From Arenicola marina (lineage: Eukaryota; Annelida; Polychaeta; Arenicolidae): a stretch of DNA of 64,000 nt. A program made the translations under genes and the position numbers. Shown piece by piece: positions 11,487-26,400 of this stretch. The stretch is from NCBI GenBank assembly GCA_964019135.1, contig OZ025252.1:9316823-9380822 (forward strand), read 5' to 3'. The number at the start of each line of letters is the position of its first letter. Within the stretch, counting starts at the first letter, position 1. The notes beneath the pieces were generated by a model, which saw only the letters and a list, made by a program, of their open reading frames with translations, did no database searches and had not been told where the DNA came from.

Positions 11487-14400
11487 CTGTAAACACAGAC
11501 AGAGATCAGCTAGGAGGTCTGGCTCACGGTGCTGGGGCACGTAACGACAAGGTCAGGCAGTCAGAGGACACTGTCGCTACACGGATCATTATGTAGAGAT
11601 GGAATATCATTTGAAGAACGTGGCTTTAAGCCCCGGTGGCGCAATATATCAGGATATAAACCGCTGTTTTTAATATATTAGCAGTTATAGTTGAGCTTAG
11701 TCGTCATAACGTGATAGTAAAGAGCCAGCGTCATAACGTGGTCTCTCCTAGAACAGCTCATGGCAATATGCCGGATTTGAAGGCTTAAAGTTAGCTTTCA
11801 TTGTATCCGCTCAAGGTTTAACATTCTCTGCTTTTGGCGATAACTGGCTGACCACCCCCACAACAATACACTACACCCTGTTTGTTAATGAGTTAATTTG
11901 TTAGTAGTTCCCGCTTCAGGACACGGTAGGCAATGGCGATCACCAGGTCATGAAGCGTAATGAGCTAGGTATTACTAGAGCTAGGTATTACTAGAGCTAG
12001 GTATTACTAAAGCCAGAGAGCATTGGCGATCCCCAGGTCATGAAGCGTAATGAGCTAGGTATTACTAGAGCTAGGTATTACTAAAGCCAGAGAGCATTGG
12101 CGATCCCCAGGTCATGAAGCGTAATGAGCTAGGTATTACTAGAGCCAGAGAGCATTGGCGATCCCAGGTCATGAAGCGTAATGAGCTAGGTATTACTAGA
12201 GCTAGGTATTACTAGAGCTAGGTACTACTAAAGCCAGAGAGCATTGGCGATCCCAGGTCATGAAGCGTAATGAGCTAGGTATTACTAGAGCCAGAGAGCA
12301 TTGGCGATCCCAGGTCATGAAGCGTAATGAGCTAGGTATTACTAGAGCTAGGTATTACTAGAGCCAGAGAGCATTGGCGATCCCAGGTCATGAAGCGTAA
12401 TGAGCTAGGTATTACTAGAGCTAGGTATTACTAGAGCCAGAGAGCATTGGCGATCCCAGGTCATGAAGCGTAATGAGCTAGGTATTACTAGAGCTAGGTA
12501 TTACTAGAGCCAGAGAGCAATGGCGATCCCAGGTCATGAAGCGTAATGAGCTAGGTATTACTAGAGCCAGAGAGCATTGGCGATCCCAGGTCATGAAGCG
12601 TAATGAGCTAGGTATTACTAGAGCTAGGTATTACTAGAGCCAGAGAGCATTGGCGATCCCAGGTCATGAAGCGTAATGAGCTAGGTATTACTAGAGCTAG
12701 GTATTACTAGAGCCAGAGAGCATTGGCGATCCCAGGTCATGAAGCGTAATGAGCTAGGTATTACTAGAGCCAGAGAGCAATGGCGATCCCAGGTCATGAA
12801 GCGTAATGCGCTAGGTATTACTAGAGCTAGGTATTACTAGAGCCAGAGAGCAATGGCGATCCCAGGTCATGAAGCGTAATGAGCTAGGTATTACTAGAGC
12901 TAGGTATTACTAGAGCTAGGTATTACTAGAGCCAGAGAGCAATGGCGATCCCAGGTCATGAAGCGTAATGAGCTAGGTATTACTAGAGCTAGGTATTACT
13001 AGAGCCAGAGAGCATTGGCGATCCCAGGTCATGAAGCGTAATGAGCTAGGTATTACTAGAGCCAGAGAGCAATGGCGATCCCAGGTCATGAAGCGTAATG
13101 AGCTAGGTATTACTAGAGCTAGGTATTACTAGAGCCAGAGAGCATTGGCGATCCCCAGGTCATGAAGCGTAATGAGCTAGGTATTACTAGAGCTAGGTAT
13201 TACTAGAGCCAGAGAGCATTGGCGATCCCCAGGTCATGAAGCGTAATGAGCTAGGTATTACTAGAGCTAGGTATTACTAGAGCCAGAGAGCAATGGCGAT
13301 CCCAGGTCATGAAGCGTAATGAGCTAGGTATTACTAGAGCTAGGTATTACTAGAGCCAGAGAGCAATGGCGATCCCAGGTCATGAAGCGTAATGAGCTAG
13401 GTATTACTAGAGCTAGGTATTACTAGAGCTAGGTATTACTAAAGCCAGAGAGCATTGGCGATCCCCAGGTCATGAAGCGTAATGAGCTAGGTATTACTAG
13501 AGCTAGGTATTACTAAAGCCAGAGAGCATTGGCGATCCCCAGGTCATGAAGCGTAATGAGCTAGGTATTACTAGAGCTAGGTATTACTAGAGCCAGAGAG
13601 CATTGGCGATCCCAAGTCATGAAGCGTAATGAGCTAGGTATTACTAGAGCCAGAGAGCAATGGCGATCCCAGGTCATGAAGCGTAATGAGCTAGGTATTA
13701 CTAGAGCTAGGTATTACTAGAGCTAGGTATTACTAAAGCCAGAGAGCATTGGCGATCCCCAGGTCATGAAGCGTAATGAGCTAGGTATTACTAGAGCTAG
13801 GTATTACTAGAGCCAGAGAGCATTGGCGATCCCAGGTCATGAAGCGTAATGAGCTAGGTATTACTAGAGCCAGAGAGCAATGGCGATCCCAGGTCATGAA
13901 GCGTAATGAGCTAGGTATTACTAGAGCTAGGTATTACTAGAGCTAGGTATTACTAGAGCTAGGTATTACTAGAGCTAGGTATTACTAGAGCCAGAGAGCA
14001 ATGGCGATCCCCAGGTCATGAAGCGTAATGAGCTAGGTATTACTAGAGCTAGGTATTACTAGAGCTAGGTATTACTAAAGCCAGAGAGCATTGGCGATCC
14101 CCAGGTCATGAAGCGTAATGAGCTAGGTATTACTAGAGCTAGGTATTACTAGAGCCAGAGAGCAATGGCGATCCCAGGTCATGAAGCGTAATGAGCTAGG
14201 TATTACTAGAGCCAGAGAGCATTGGCGATCCCCAGGTCATGAAGCGTAATGAGCTAGGTATTACTAGAGCTAGGTATTACTAGAGCCAGAGAGCATTGGC
14301 GATCCCAGGTCATGAAGCGTAATGAGCTAGGTATTACTAGAGCTAGGTATTACTAGAGCCAGAGAGCATTGGCGATCCCCAGGTCATGAAGCGTAATGAG

Positions 14401-17400
14401 CTAGGTATTACTAGAGCTAGGTATTACTAGAGCTAGGTATTACTAGAGCCAGAGAGCATTGGCGATCCCCAGGTCATGAAGCGTAATGAGCTAGGTATTA
14501 CTAGAGCTAGGTATTACTAGAGCCAGAGAGCATTGGCGATCCCAGGTCATGAAGCGTAATGAGCTAGGTATTACTAGAGCTAGGTATTACTAGAGCCAGA
14601 GAGCATTGGCGATCCCCAGGTCATGAAGCGTAATGAGCTAGGTATTACTAGAGCCAGAGAGCAATGGCGATCCAAGGTCATGAAGCGTAATGAGCTAGGT
14701 ATTACTAGAGCTAGGTATTACTAGAGCCAGAGAGAATTGGCGATCCCAGGTCATGAAGCGTAATGAGCTAGGTATTACTAGAGCCAGAGAGCAATGGCGA
14801 TCCCAGGTCATGAAGCGTAATGAGCTAGGTATTACTAGAGCTAGGTATTACTAGAGCTAGGTATTACTAGAGCCAGAGAGCAATGGCGATCCCAGGTCAT
14901 GAAGCGTAATGAGCTAGGTATCACTAGAGCTAGGTATTACTAGAGCTAGGTATTACTAGAGCTAGGTATTACTAGAGCCAGAGAGCAATGGCGATCCCCA
15001 GGTCATGAAGCGTAATGAGCTAGGTATTACTAGAGCTAGGTATTACTAGAGCTAGGTATTACTAAAGCCAGAGAGCATTGGCGATCCCCAGGTCATGAAG
15101 CGTAATGAGCTAGGTATTACTAGAGCTAGGTATTACTAGAGCCAGAGAGCAATGGCGATCCCAGGTCATGAAGCGTAATGAGCTAGGTATTACTAGAGCC
15201 AGAGAGCATTGGCGATCCCCAGGTCATGAAGCGTAATGAGCTAGGTATTACTAGAGCTAGGTATTACTAGAGCCAGAGAGCATTGGCGATCCCAGGTCAT
15301 GAAGCGTAATGAGCTAGGTATTACTAGAGCTAGGTATTACTAGAGCCAGAGAGCATTGGCGATCCCCAGGTCATGAAGCGTAATGAGCTAGGTATTACTA
15401 GAGCCAGAGAGCAATGGCGATCCCAGGTCATGAAGCGTAATGAGCTAGGTATTACTAGAGCTAGGTATTACTAGAGCCAGAGAGCATTGGCGATCCCAGG
15501 TCATGAAGCGTAATGAGCTAGGTATTACTAGAGCTAGGTATTACTAGAGCTAGGTATTACTAGAGCTAGGTATTACTAGAGCCAGAGAGCAATGGCGATC
15601 CCAGGTCATGAAGCGTAATGAGCTAGGTATTACTAGAGCTAGGTATTACTAGAGCTAGGTATTACTAAAGCCAGAGAGCATTGGCGATCCCCAGGTCATG
15701 AAGCGTAATGAGCTAGGTATTACTAGAGCCAGAGAGCAATGGCGATCCCAGGTCATGAAGCGTAATGAGCTAGGCATTACTAGAGCTAGGTATTACTAGA
15801 GCTAGGTATTACTAGAGCTAGGTATTACTAGAGCCAGAGAGCAATGGCGATCCCAGGTCATGAAGCGTAATGAGCTAGGTATTACTAGAGCCAGAGAGCA
15901 TTGGCGATCCCAGGTCATGAAGCGTAATGAGCTAGGTATTACTAGAGCTAGGTATTACTAGAGCTAGGTATTACTAGAGCCAGAGAGCAATGGCGATCCC
16001 AGGTCATGAAGCGTAATGAGCTAGGTATTACTAGAGCCAGAGAGCATTGGCGATCCCAGGTCATGAAGCGTAATGAGCTAGGTATTACTAGAGCCAGAGA
16101 GCAATGGCGATCCCAGGTCATGAAGCGTAATGAGCTAGGTATTACTAGAGCTAGGTATTACTAGAGCTAGGTATTACTAGAGCCAGAGAGCAATGGCGAT
16201 CCCAGGTCATGAAGCGTAATGAGCTAGGTATTACTAGAGCTAGGTATTACTAGAGCTAGGTATTACTAGAGCTAGGTATTACTAGAGCTAGGTATTACTA
16301 GAGCCAGAGAGCGAACTGCAGAGCGTTAGAGCTGCAAAGCACGCCACACAAGTCAGATCAGTGGCGTCCGCTTGTTATGGTAACTGGAGCCAGAGAATGC
16401 ACTGCAGAGCGTTAGAGCTGCAAAGCACGCCACACAAGTCAGATCAGTGGCGTCCGCTTGTTATGGTCAACATGCATATTATTAGCACCAGGGGGCGATA
16501 CTACACTAGCTTTGTATACATTACTACGAACGTGATGTACACTGCGTACACTGCAAACGTGGTGTACACTTTACACGTGGCGTACACTGCAAACGTGGTG
16601 TACACTACACACGTGGCGTACACTGTAAACGTGGTGTACACTATACACGTGGCGTACACTATACACAAGTCGTAACACTATAAACGTGGCGTACACTGTA
16701 AACGTAGTGTACACTTTACACGTGGCGTACACTGCAAACGTGGTGTACACTATACACGTGGCGTACACTGTAAACGTAGTGTACACTATACACGTGGCGT
16801 ACACTGCAAACGTGATGTACACTATACACGTGCGTACACTACACACGAGGTGTACACTATACACGTGGCATACACTGTAAACGTGGTGTACACTATAAAC
16901 GTGGCGCACACTGCAAACGTGGTGTACACTATGCACGTGGCGTACACTGTAAACGTGTTGTACACTATGCACGTGGCGTACACTGTAAACGTGGTGCACA
17001 CTATACACGTGGCGTACACTGTAAAGGTGGTGTACACTATACACGTGGCGTACACTGTAAACGTAGTGTACACTATACACGTGGCGTACACTGCAAACGT
17101 GGTGTACACTATACACGTGGTGTACACTATACACGTGGCGTACACTATACACGTGGTGTACACTATACACGTGACGTACACTGCAAACGTGGTTTACACT
17201 ATACACGAGGTGTACACTATACACGTGGCGTACACTGTAAACGTGGTGTACACTATACACGTGGCGTACACTGTAAACGTGGTGTACACTATACACGTGG
17301 CGTACACTGCGAACATATGATAATGAATAGCCCTGACCGAGAATGATAAGGGGTATTATATCCAGAGCTATAGAGGGCGTATAGAGGGCGTATAGAGGGC

Positions 17401-20400
17401 GTATAGAGGGCGTATAGAGGGCGTATAGAGGGCGTATAGAGGGCGTATAGAGGGCTTCTGTTAATGAATCTGGTTTGACCTGTCAGCGAAGAAGTCGTTA
17501 TCACCAAGGCCTGATGGCAAGGTGCGGGATCAGATAACAGACACGTCTATTAAGATCTTGTAAGCCTATCACAGTGATTATATAGATCAGAATCAGATGA
17601 CACCAGCGTAATGGGGCATCTACAGGAAGGGGTTAATATTATAGTGCTAACAAAACAGCTGGAATTGAATTTTATAAATAACACCTACCTGCACAAATTT
17701 ATTGTTTCAGCTTAACCCATCCTAGCCTGTCCCACACCGGTTTCATGGTATAATATAATCTTGGTGGCTCTGTGCAATCTGGCTGCACGCTGTTCTTATA
17801 ACCTGGCCAGCTAGCCGCCAACGAGAACCACCGCTACCCAACCCCTCACCCTTCTGTCCCGTCACCCTGGCCAGTTGGTAGCGACCATCTCTCCCCCATC
17901 TGAGTGCGCCCCCACCCCAGCCTAACAGCCCATGCACCCCCATCACAGCCTACCAGCCCATGCGCCCCCATCCCAGCCTAACAGCCCATGCGCCCCCCTC
18001 GGCATCGCTCGTTACAGCCCAATGGACTCGAACTATAAAGGTCACCCTGAGACGCTCTGTCAACCTTTTTTAACTGGAAGGTGTCGCTGCCGAGATCAAT
18101 AACCCATGAATACAGCAAGGGATCGACACGGTCATGGGGAGTGGGGGGGGGGGGGGGCTGCGCATCGCCAGACTACGACGTTATATACAGAGAAACTGGG
18201 ACGAAAGGGTCAATACGACAATTTCGCGCATTCTGTTTTGAATGGTATGAGTTTACAAACGGAATTTGGTGCGTGAGATCACGTGATACTGAGATCTACT
18301 CACGGCAGCTCCGCACAAACTGAAGGATCAACAACCACACTATGAAGATCAGATCTGATGTCAATATAGTGTGTTTGACCCATTGGTCCGTGAAACAGGT
18401 AAACAACCACACTATACACCTCAGGTCTATAGTGTGTTTGACCCCACTACTGGTTGGAGATATCCTAAATACTGGTACGGGTGGGCCTCCAATATGTCCA
18501 GGTATGTTAGAAGCACAGAAACAGAATCACACGTTGGATATTTGTTTTGATAAAAAATATTTGTGTTCTATTTTGTACACCCTTAAAGGAATAAAAATCG
18601 ATTAGTTTCTACGGAAGGGTGGATGTTCTACTCCTGGTTCTAAGGATGTTTTACTTAGTTCTAATGATATTCGATTAATAGTTCTAAAGATATTCTACGC
18701 ATAGTTCTAAAGATGTAATACTTCTAGTAAGTACTCCTAGTTCTAGTAAGGATGTTCTACTCCTAGTTCCCAAGATCCTATACTCCTAGTATTACTGACC
18801 TATAATTCCAGAATTTGATTAATATTTGATTAAACACAACAAACGTAGAATGAAGGAAGTGAACCAGAAGTGGTTTAATTATCAATAGTAATAGTTGAAA
18901 TAAATGGTAGAAATAAGTAAAATATCCTCACACCAAGTAGCGCGGGGATAGCAGGCCTAGTCGACAGCATGCCACTAGTTAGTGAACGTCACGTGTAAGC
19001 TTGACGACATGTGTTAGTGAACGTCATGTGTTCGTATGACGTAAAGTGTCAGTGTCACGTAACGTGTCAGTGTCACGTCACGTGTCAGCGCCACGTGTCA
19101 CATCAGATGTCAGTGTTACGCCACGTGTCAGTGTTACGTCACGTGTCAGAACTACGTCACGTTTAATGTCACGCGGTCACGTGTCAGTGTTACGTCACGT
19201 GGCAGAACTACGTCACGTTCTAGTGTCACGCGGTCACCTGTCAGTGTTTAGTCACGTGTTAGTGCACGTCACGTGTTAGTGCATGTCACGTGTTAGTGCA
19301 CGTCACGTTTTAGTGCACGTCACGTGTTAGTGCACGTCAGGTTTTAGTGCACGTCACGTGTTAGTGCATGTCACGTGTTAGTGCACGTCACGAGTTAGTG
19401 CACGTCACGTGTTAGTGCACGTCACGTGTTAGTGCACGTCACGTGTTAGTGCACGTCACGTTTTAGTGCACGTCACGTGTTAGTGCACGTCAGGTTTTAG
19501 TGCACGTCACGTGTTAGTGCATGTCACGTGTTAGTGCACGTCACGAGTTAGTGCACGTCACGTGTTAGTGCACGTCACGTGTTAGTGCACGTCACGTGTT
19601 AGTGCACGTCACGTGTTATTAACACTTCACGTGACACATGTTAGTGATTTTAGTCTTGAGACTTGAAAGCATTAATCGGCGTAGCGTCTACCTACGTAAG
19701 GCGGACTTCTACCACACGCTAGTCGATCGTCTACTCGGGGCTACTTACCAGAACTCATTCCAGGAGGGGCTAATAGGAAACAGCAAACATACTAGTTGAC
19801 TACGGATGTCTGGTAAGAGGAAGCAGGCAGGGCGACACGATGCGGGGTATACGCAGCCCCACGGCAAACAGTACAACCGCTGAGGGCTCTCTCAACCTCC
19901 ACAGCTTATCTTTGTCAATTACATCAAAATTTATCAAATCTTATGTAACATAAAGGTAAGAAACAAGACAGCATATAACCAACACCAATAGTTCCGTTTT
20001 GGAAAGTAAACGGCCGACGCGTATATCTGTTCTATAAAGGAGTTTGCATTAATGTAAGGGCTTCCCGACAACAAGGCAGTAGTAGTAGCGAAGGCTCAGC
20101 TTAAAAAGAGTGAATACCATACAGACACAATCTAACTGCATCACTCTACGGACATATGCAATGGGTATGTCGTTCGTATCATTACAAGGGACGCATGCAC
20201 ACACGACGAGGCAGTCAACCATCACAGAGACATGCAAGCAAGAGGCAAGCAAACAACCATCCTCGCCACGAAACCTATTACTGCAGACAAAACACAAGGA
20301 CTTGAAATCCACGCGTAGCTAGCAATCTCTCTCTTACTTCTGGCTCACATCACAGTCAAGGCAACTACTGCATATTAGCAGCCATCAGGGATGCGGGACT

Positions 20401-23400
20401 ATGCGAGGGGTCTCCCAGACTGCGAGAGGGGTCAATGAATTAGGTGAGAAGACTTATCCCCTGAAGAGGCTGGAGGCGGAATGGGGGGGGGACTTGCCCC
20501 CTGAACAGGTTGGAGGCGGGGGGGGGGGTGAGAAGACCTACCCCCTGAACAGGTTGGAGGCGGGGGGGGGGCAGGGGGTGAGGAGACTTACCCCCTGAAC
20601 AGGTTGGAGGCGGGGGGGGAGGGAGGGGTGATAAGTCTTACCCCCTGAACAGGTTGGAGGCGGTGGGGGGGGGGAGTGGGGAGGAGACTTACCCCCTGAA
20701 CAGGTTGGAGGCGGTGGGGGGGGGGAGGGGGGAGGAGACTTACCCCCTGAACAGGTTGGAGGCGGTGGGGGGGGGGGAGGGGGGAGGAGACTTACCCCCT
20801 GAACTGGAGGCGGGGGGTGTGTCGCTGGCTGAGGACTCCACGTCGATACCACTAGTGGTGTTGACGGAGCTGAAGCTGCTGCTCCGCGAGATACTCGTCT
20901 GGGGACGCGACTCGCTGAACAGCGACTGAAATTGGGGAAAATACGGTCATTTCTTTACATAAATAGAAACTGATGGTTTATGTGTGAACAGAAACTATCA
21001 TAAGGAAAAGCGATATGTGGCCTGCATTGTGGATTGGCTGAGAAGCAAAAGGATTAAGAGAATGAAACGTGATACGGGGCGCCACGAGTATACATAGGTG
21101 GCAGGGGTCAGTGTCTACAGCGGCCGCCACGAGTATACATAGGTGGCAGGGGTCAGTGTCCACAGCGGCCGCCACGAGTACACATAGGTGGCAGGGGTCA
21201 GTGTCCACAGCGGCCGCCACGAGTATACATAGGTGGCATGGGTCAGTGTCCACAGCGGCCGCCACGAGTACACATAGGTGGCAGGGGTCAGTGTCCACAG
21301 CGGCCGCCACGAGTACACATAGGTGGCAGGGGTCAGTGTCCACAGCGGCCGCCACGAGTATACATAGGTGGCAGGGGTCAGTGTCCACAGCGGCCGCCAC
21401 GAGTACACATAGGTGGCAGGGGTCAGTGTCCACAGCGGCCGCCACGAGTATACATAGGTGGCAGGGGTCAGTGTCCACAGCGGCCGCCACGAGTACACAT
21501 AGGTGGCAGGGGTCAGTGTCCACAGCGGCCGCCACGAGTATACATAGGTGGCAGGGGTCAGTGTCCACAGCGGCCGCCACGAGTATACATAGGTGGCAGG
21601 GGTCAGTGTCCACAGCGGCCGCCACGAGTACACATAGGTGGCAGGGGTCAGTGTCCACAGCGGCCGCCACGAGTATACATAGGTGGCAGGGGTCAGTGTC
21701 CACAGCGACCGCCACGAGTACACATAGGTGGCAGGGGTCAGTGTCCACAGCGGCCGCCACGAGTACACATAGGTGGCAGGGGTCAGTGTCCACAGCGGCC
21801 GCCACGAGTATACATAGGTGGCAGGGGTCAGTGTCCACAGCGGCCGCCACGAGTACACATAGGTGGCAGGGGTCAGTGTCCACAGCGGCCGCCACGAGTA
21901 TACATAGGTGGCAGGGGTCAGTGTCCACAGCGGCCGCCACGAGTACACATAGGTGGCAGGGGTCAGTGTCCACAGCGGCCGCCACGAGTATACATAGGTG
22001 GCAGGGGTCAGTGTCCACAGCGGCCGCCACGAGTATACATAGGTGGCAGGGGTCAGTGTCCACAGCGGCCGCCATGAGTACACATAGGTGGCAGGGGTCA
22101 GTGTCCACAGCGGCCGCCACGAGTACACATAGGTGGCAGGGGTCAGTGTCCACAGCGGCCGCCACGAGTATACATAGGTGGCAGGGGTCAGTGTCCACAG
22201 CGGCCGCCATGAGTACACATAGGTGGCAGGGGTCAGTGTCCACAGCGGCCGCCACGAGTATACATAGGTGGCAGGGGTCAGTGTCCACAGCGGCCGCCAT
22301 GAGTACACATAGGTGGCAGGGGTCAGTGTCCACATCGGCCGCCACGAGTACACATAGGTGGCAGGGGTCAGTGTCCACAGCGGCCGCCACGAGTATACAT
22401 AGGTGGCAGGGGTCAGTGTCCACAGCGGCCGCCACGAGTACACATAGGTGGCAGGGGTCAGTGTCCACAGCGGCCGCCACGAGTACACATAGGTGGCAGG
22501 GGTCAGTGTCCACAGCGGCCGCCACGAGTACACATAGGTGGCAGGGGTCAGTGTCCACAGCGGCCGCCACGAGTATACATAGGTGGCAGGGGTCAGTGTC
22601 CACAGCGGCCGCCATGAGTACACATAGGTGGCAGGGGTCAGTGTCCACAGCGGCCGCCACGAGTATACATAGGTGGCAGGGGTCAGTGTCCACAGCGGCC
22701 GCCACGAGTATACATAGGTGGCAGGGGTCAGTGTCCACAGCGGCCGCCATGAGTACACATAGGTGGCAGGGGTCAGTGTCCACAGCGGCCGCCACGAGTA
22801 CACATAGGTGGCAGGGGTCAGTGTCCACAGCGGCCGCCACGAGTATACATAGGTGGCAGGGGTCAGTGTCCACAGCGGCCGCCATGAGTACACATAGGTG
22901 GCAGGGGTCAGTGTCCACAGCGGCCGCCACGAGTACACATAGGTGGCAGGGGTCAGTGTCCACAGCGGCCGCCACGAGTATACATAGGTGGCAGGGGTCA
23001 GTGTCCACAGCGGCCGCCATGAGTACACATAGGTGGCAGGGTCAGTGTCCACAGCGGCCGCCATGAGTACACATAGGTGGCAGGGGTCAGTGTCCACAGC
23101 GGCCGCCACGAGTATACATAGGTGGCAGGGGTCAGTGTCCACAGCGGCCGCCATGAGTACACATAGGGGCAGGGGTCAGTGTCCACAGCGGCCCGCCACG
23201 AGTACACATAGGTGGCAGGGGTCAGTGTCCACAGCGGCCGCCACGAGTATACATAGGTGGCAGGGGTCAGTGTCCACAGCGGCCGCCATGAGTACACATA
23301 GGTGGCAGGGGTCAGTGTCCACAGCGGCCGCCATGAGTACACATAGGTGGCAGGGGTCAGTGTCCACAGCGGCCGCCACGAGTATACATAGGTGGCAGGG

Positions 23401-26400
23401 TCAGTGTCCACAGCGGCCGCCACGAGTATACATAGGTGGCAGGGGTCAGTGTCCACAGCGGCCGCCACGAGTATACATAGGTGGCAGGGGTCAGTGTCCA
23501 CAGCGGCCGCCATGAGTACACATAGGTGGCAGGGGTCAGTGTCCACAGCGGCCGCCATGAGTACACATAGGTGGCAGGGGTCAGTGTCCACAGCGGCCGC
23601 CATGAGTACACATAGGTGGCAGGGGTCAGTGTCCACAGCGGCCGCCACGAGTATACATAGGTGGCAGGGGTCAGTGTCCACAGCGGCCGCCATGAGTACA
23701 CATAGGTGGCAGGGGTCAGTGTCCACAGCGGCCGCCATGAGTACACATAGGTGGCAGGGGTCAGTGTCCACAGCGGCCGCCACGAGTATACATAGGTGGC
23801 AGGGGTCAGTGTCCACAGCGGCCGCCACGAGTATACATAGGTGGCAGGGGCCGAGTGTCCACAGCGGCCGCCATGAGTACACATAGGTGGCAGGGGTCAG
23901 TGTCCACAGCGGCCGCCACGAGTACACATAGGTGCAGGGGTCAGTGTCCACAGCGGCCGCCACGAGTATACATAGGTGGCAGGGGTCAGTGTCCACAGCG
24001 GCCGCCATGAGTACACATAGGTGGCAGGGGTCAGTGTCCACAGCGGCCGCCATGAGTACACATAGGTGGCAGGGTCAGTGTCCACAGCGGCCGCCACGAG
24101 TATACATAGGTGGCAGGGGTCAGTGTGTATACATAGGTGGCAGGGGTCAGTGTCCACAGCGGCCGCCATGAGTACACATAGGTGGCAGGGGTCAGTGTCC
24201 ACAGCGGCCGCCACGAGTACACATAGGTGGCAGGGGTCAGTGTCCACAGCGGCCGCCACGAGTACACATAGGTGGCAGGGGTCAGTGTCCACAGCGGCCG
24301 CCATGGAGTACACATAGGTGGCAGGGGTCAGTGTCCAAAGCGGCCGCCATGAGTACACATAGGTGGCAGGGGTCAGTGTCCCCAGCGGCCGCCAACGAGT
24401 ATACATAGGTGGCAGGGGTCAGTGTCCACAGCGGCCGCCACGAGTATACATAGGTGGCAGGGGTCAGTGTCCACAGCGGCCGCCATGAGTACACATAGGT
24501 GGCAGGGGTCAGTGTCCACAGCGGCCGCCATGAGTACACATAGGTGGCAGGGGTCAGTGTCCACAGCGGCCGCCACGAGTATACATAGGTGGCAGGGGTT
24601 CAGTGTCCACAGCGGCCGCCACGAGTATACATAGGTGGCAGGGGTCAGTGTCCACAGCGGCCGCCATGAGTACACATAGGTGGCAGGGGTCAGTGTCCAC
24701 AGCGGCCGCCATGAGTACACATAGGTGGCAGGGGTCAGTGTCCACAGCGGCCGCCACCAGTATACATAGGTGGCAGGGGTCAGTGTCCACAGCGGCCGCC
24801 ACGAGTATACATAGGTGGCAGGGGCCAGTGTCCACAGCGGCCGCCATGAGTACACATAGGTGGCAGGGGTCAGTGTCCACAGCGGCCGCCACGAGTACAC
24901 ATAGGTGGCAGGGGTCAGTGTCCACAGCGGCCGCCACGAGTATACATAGGTGGCAGGGGTCAGTGTCCACAGCGGCCGCCATGAGTACACATAGGTGGCA
25001 GGGGTCAGTGTCCACAGCGGCCGCCATGAGTACACATAGGTGGCAGGGGTCAGTGTCCACAGCGGCCGCCACGAGTATACATAGGTGCAGGGGTCAGTGT
25101 CCACAGCGGCCGCCATGAGTACACATAGGTGGCAGGGGTCAGTGTCCACAGCGGCCGCCACGAGTACACATAGGTGGCAGGGGTCAGTGTCCACAGCGGC
25201 CGCCACGAGTACACATAGGTGGCAGGGGTCAGTGTCCACAGCGGCCGCCATGAGTACACATAGGTGGCAGGGGTCAGTGTCCAAAGCGGCCGCCCATGAG
25301 TACACATAGGTGGCAGGGGTCAGTGTCCACAGCGGCCGCCACGAGTATACATAGGTGGCAGGGGTCAGTGTTCACAGCGGGCCGCCACGAGTATACATAG
25401 GTGGCAGGGGTCAGTGTCCACAGCGGCCGCCATGAGTACACATAGGTGGCAGGGGTCAGTGTCCACAGCGGCCGCCATGAGTACACATAGGTGGCAGGGG
25501 TCAGTGTCCACAGCGGCCGCCACGAGTATACATAGGTGGCAGGGGTCAGTGTCCACAGCGGCCGCCATGAGTACACATAGGTGGCAGGGGTCAGTGTCCA
25601 CAGCGGCCGCCACGAGTACACATAGGTGGCAGGGGGTCAGTGTCCACAGCGGCCGCCATGAGTACACATAGGTGGCAGGGGTCAGTGTCCACAGCGGCCG
25701 CCACGAGTACACATAGGTGGCAGGGGTCAGTGTCCACAGCGGCCGCCACGAGTATACATAGGTGGCAGGGGTCAGTGTCCACAGCGGCCCGCCATGAGTA
25801 CACATAGGTGGCAGGGGTCAGTGTCCACAGCGGCCGCCCATGAGTACACATAGGTGGCAGGGGTCAGTGTCCACAGCGGCCGCCACGAGTACACATAGGT
25901 GGCAGGGGTCAGTGTCCACAGCGGCCGCCACGAGTACACATAGGTGGCAGGGGTCAGTGTCCACAGCGGCCGCCACGAGTACACATAGGTGGCAGGGGTC
26001 AGTGTCCACAGCGGCCGCCACGAGTACACATAGGTGGCAGGGGTCAGTGTCCACAGCGGCCGCCACGAGTACACATAGGTGGCAGGGGTCAGTGTCCACA
26101 GCGGCCGCCATGAGTACACATAGGTGGCAGGGTCAGTGTCCACAGCGGCCGCCACGAGTACACATAGGTGGCAGGGGTCAGTGTCCACAGCGGCCGCCAT
26201 GAGTACACATAGGTGGCAGGGGTCAGTGTCCACAGCGGCCGCCACGAGTACACATAGGTGGCAGGGGTCAGTGTCCACAGCGGCCGCCATGAGTACACAT
26301 AGGTGGCAGGGGTCAGTGTCCACAGCGGCCGCCACGAGTACACATAGGTGGCAGGGGTCAGTGTCCACAGCGGCCGCCATGAGTACACATAGGTGGCAGG

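Noticed and set aside
11955-16311. Centromeric or telomeric satellite
   Set aside because: The many arrays here have unrelated units and sit in introns of one gene, which fits dispersed minisatellites rather than a chromosome-structural satellite.
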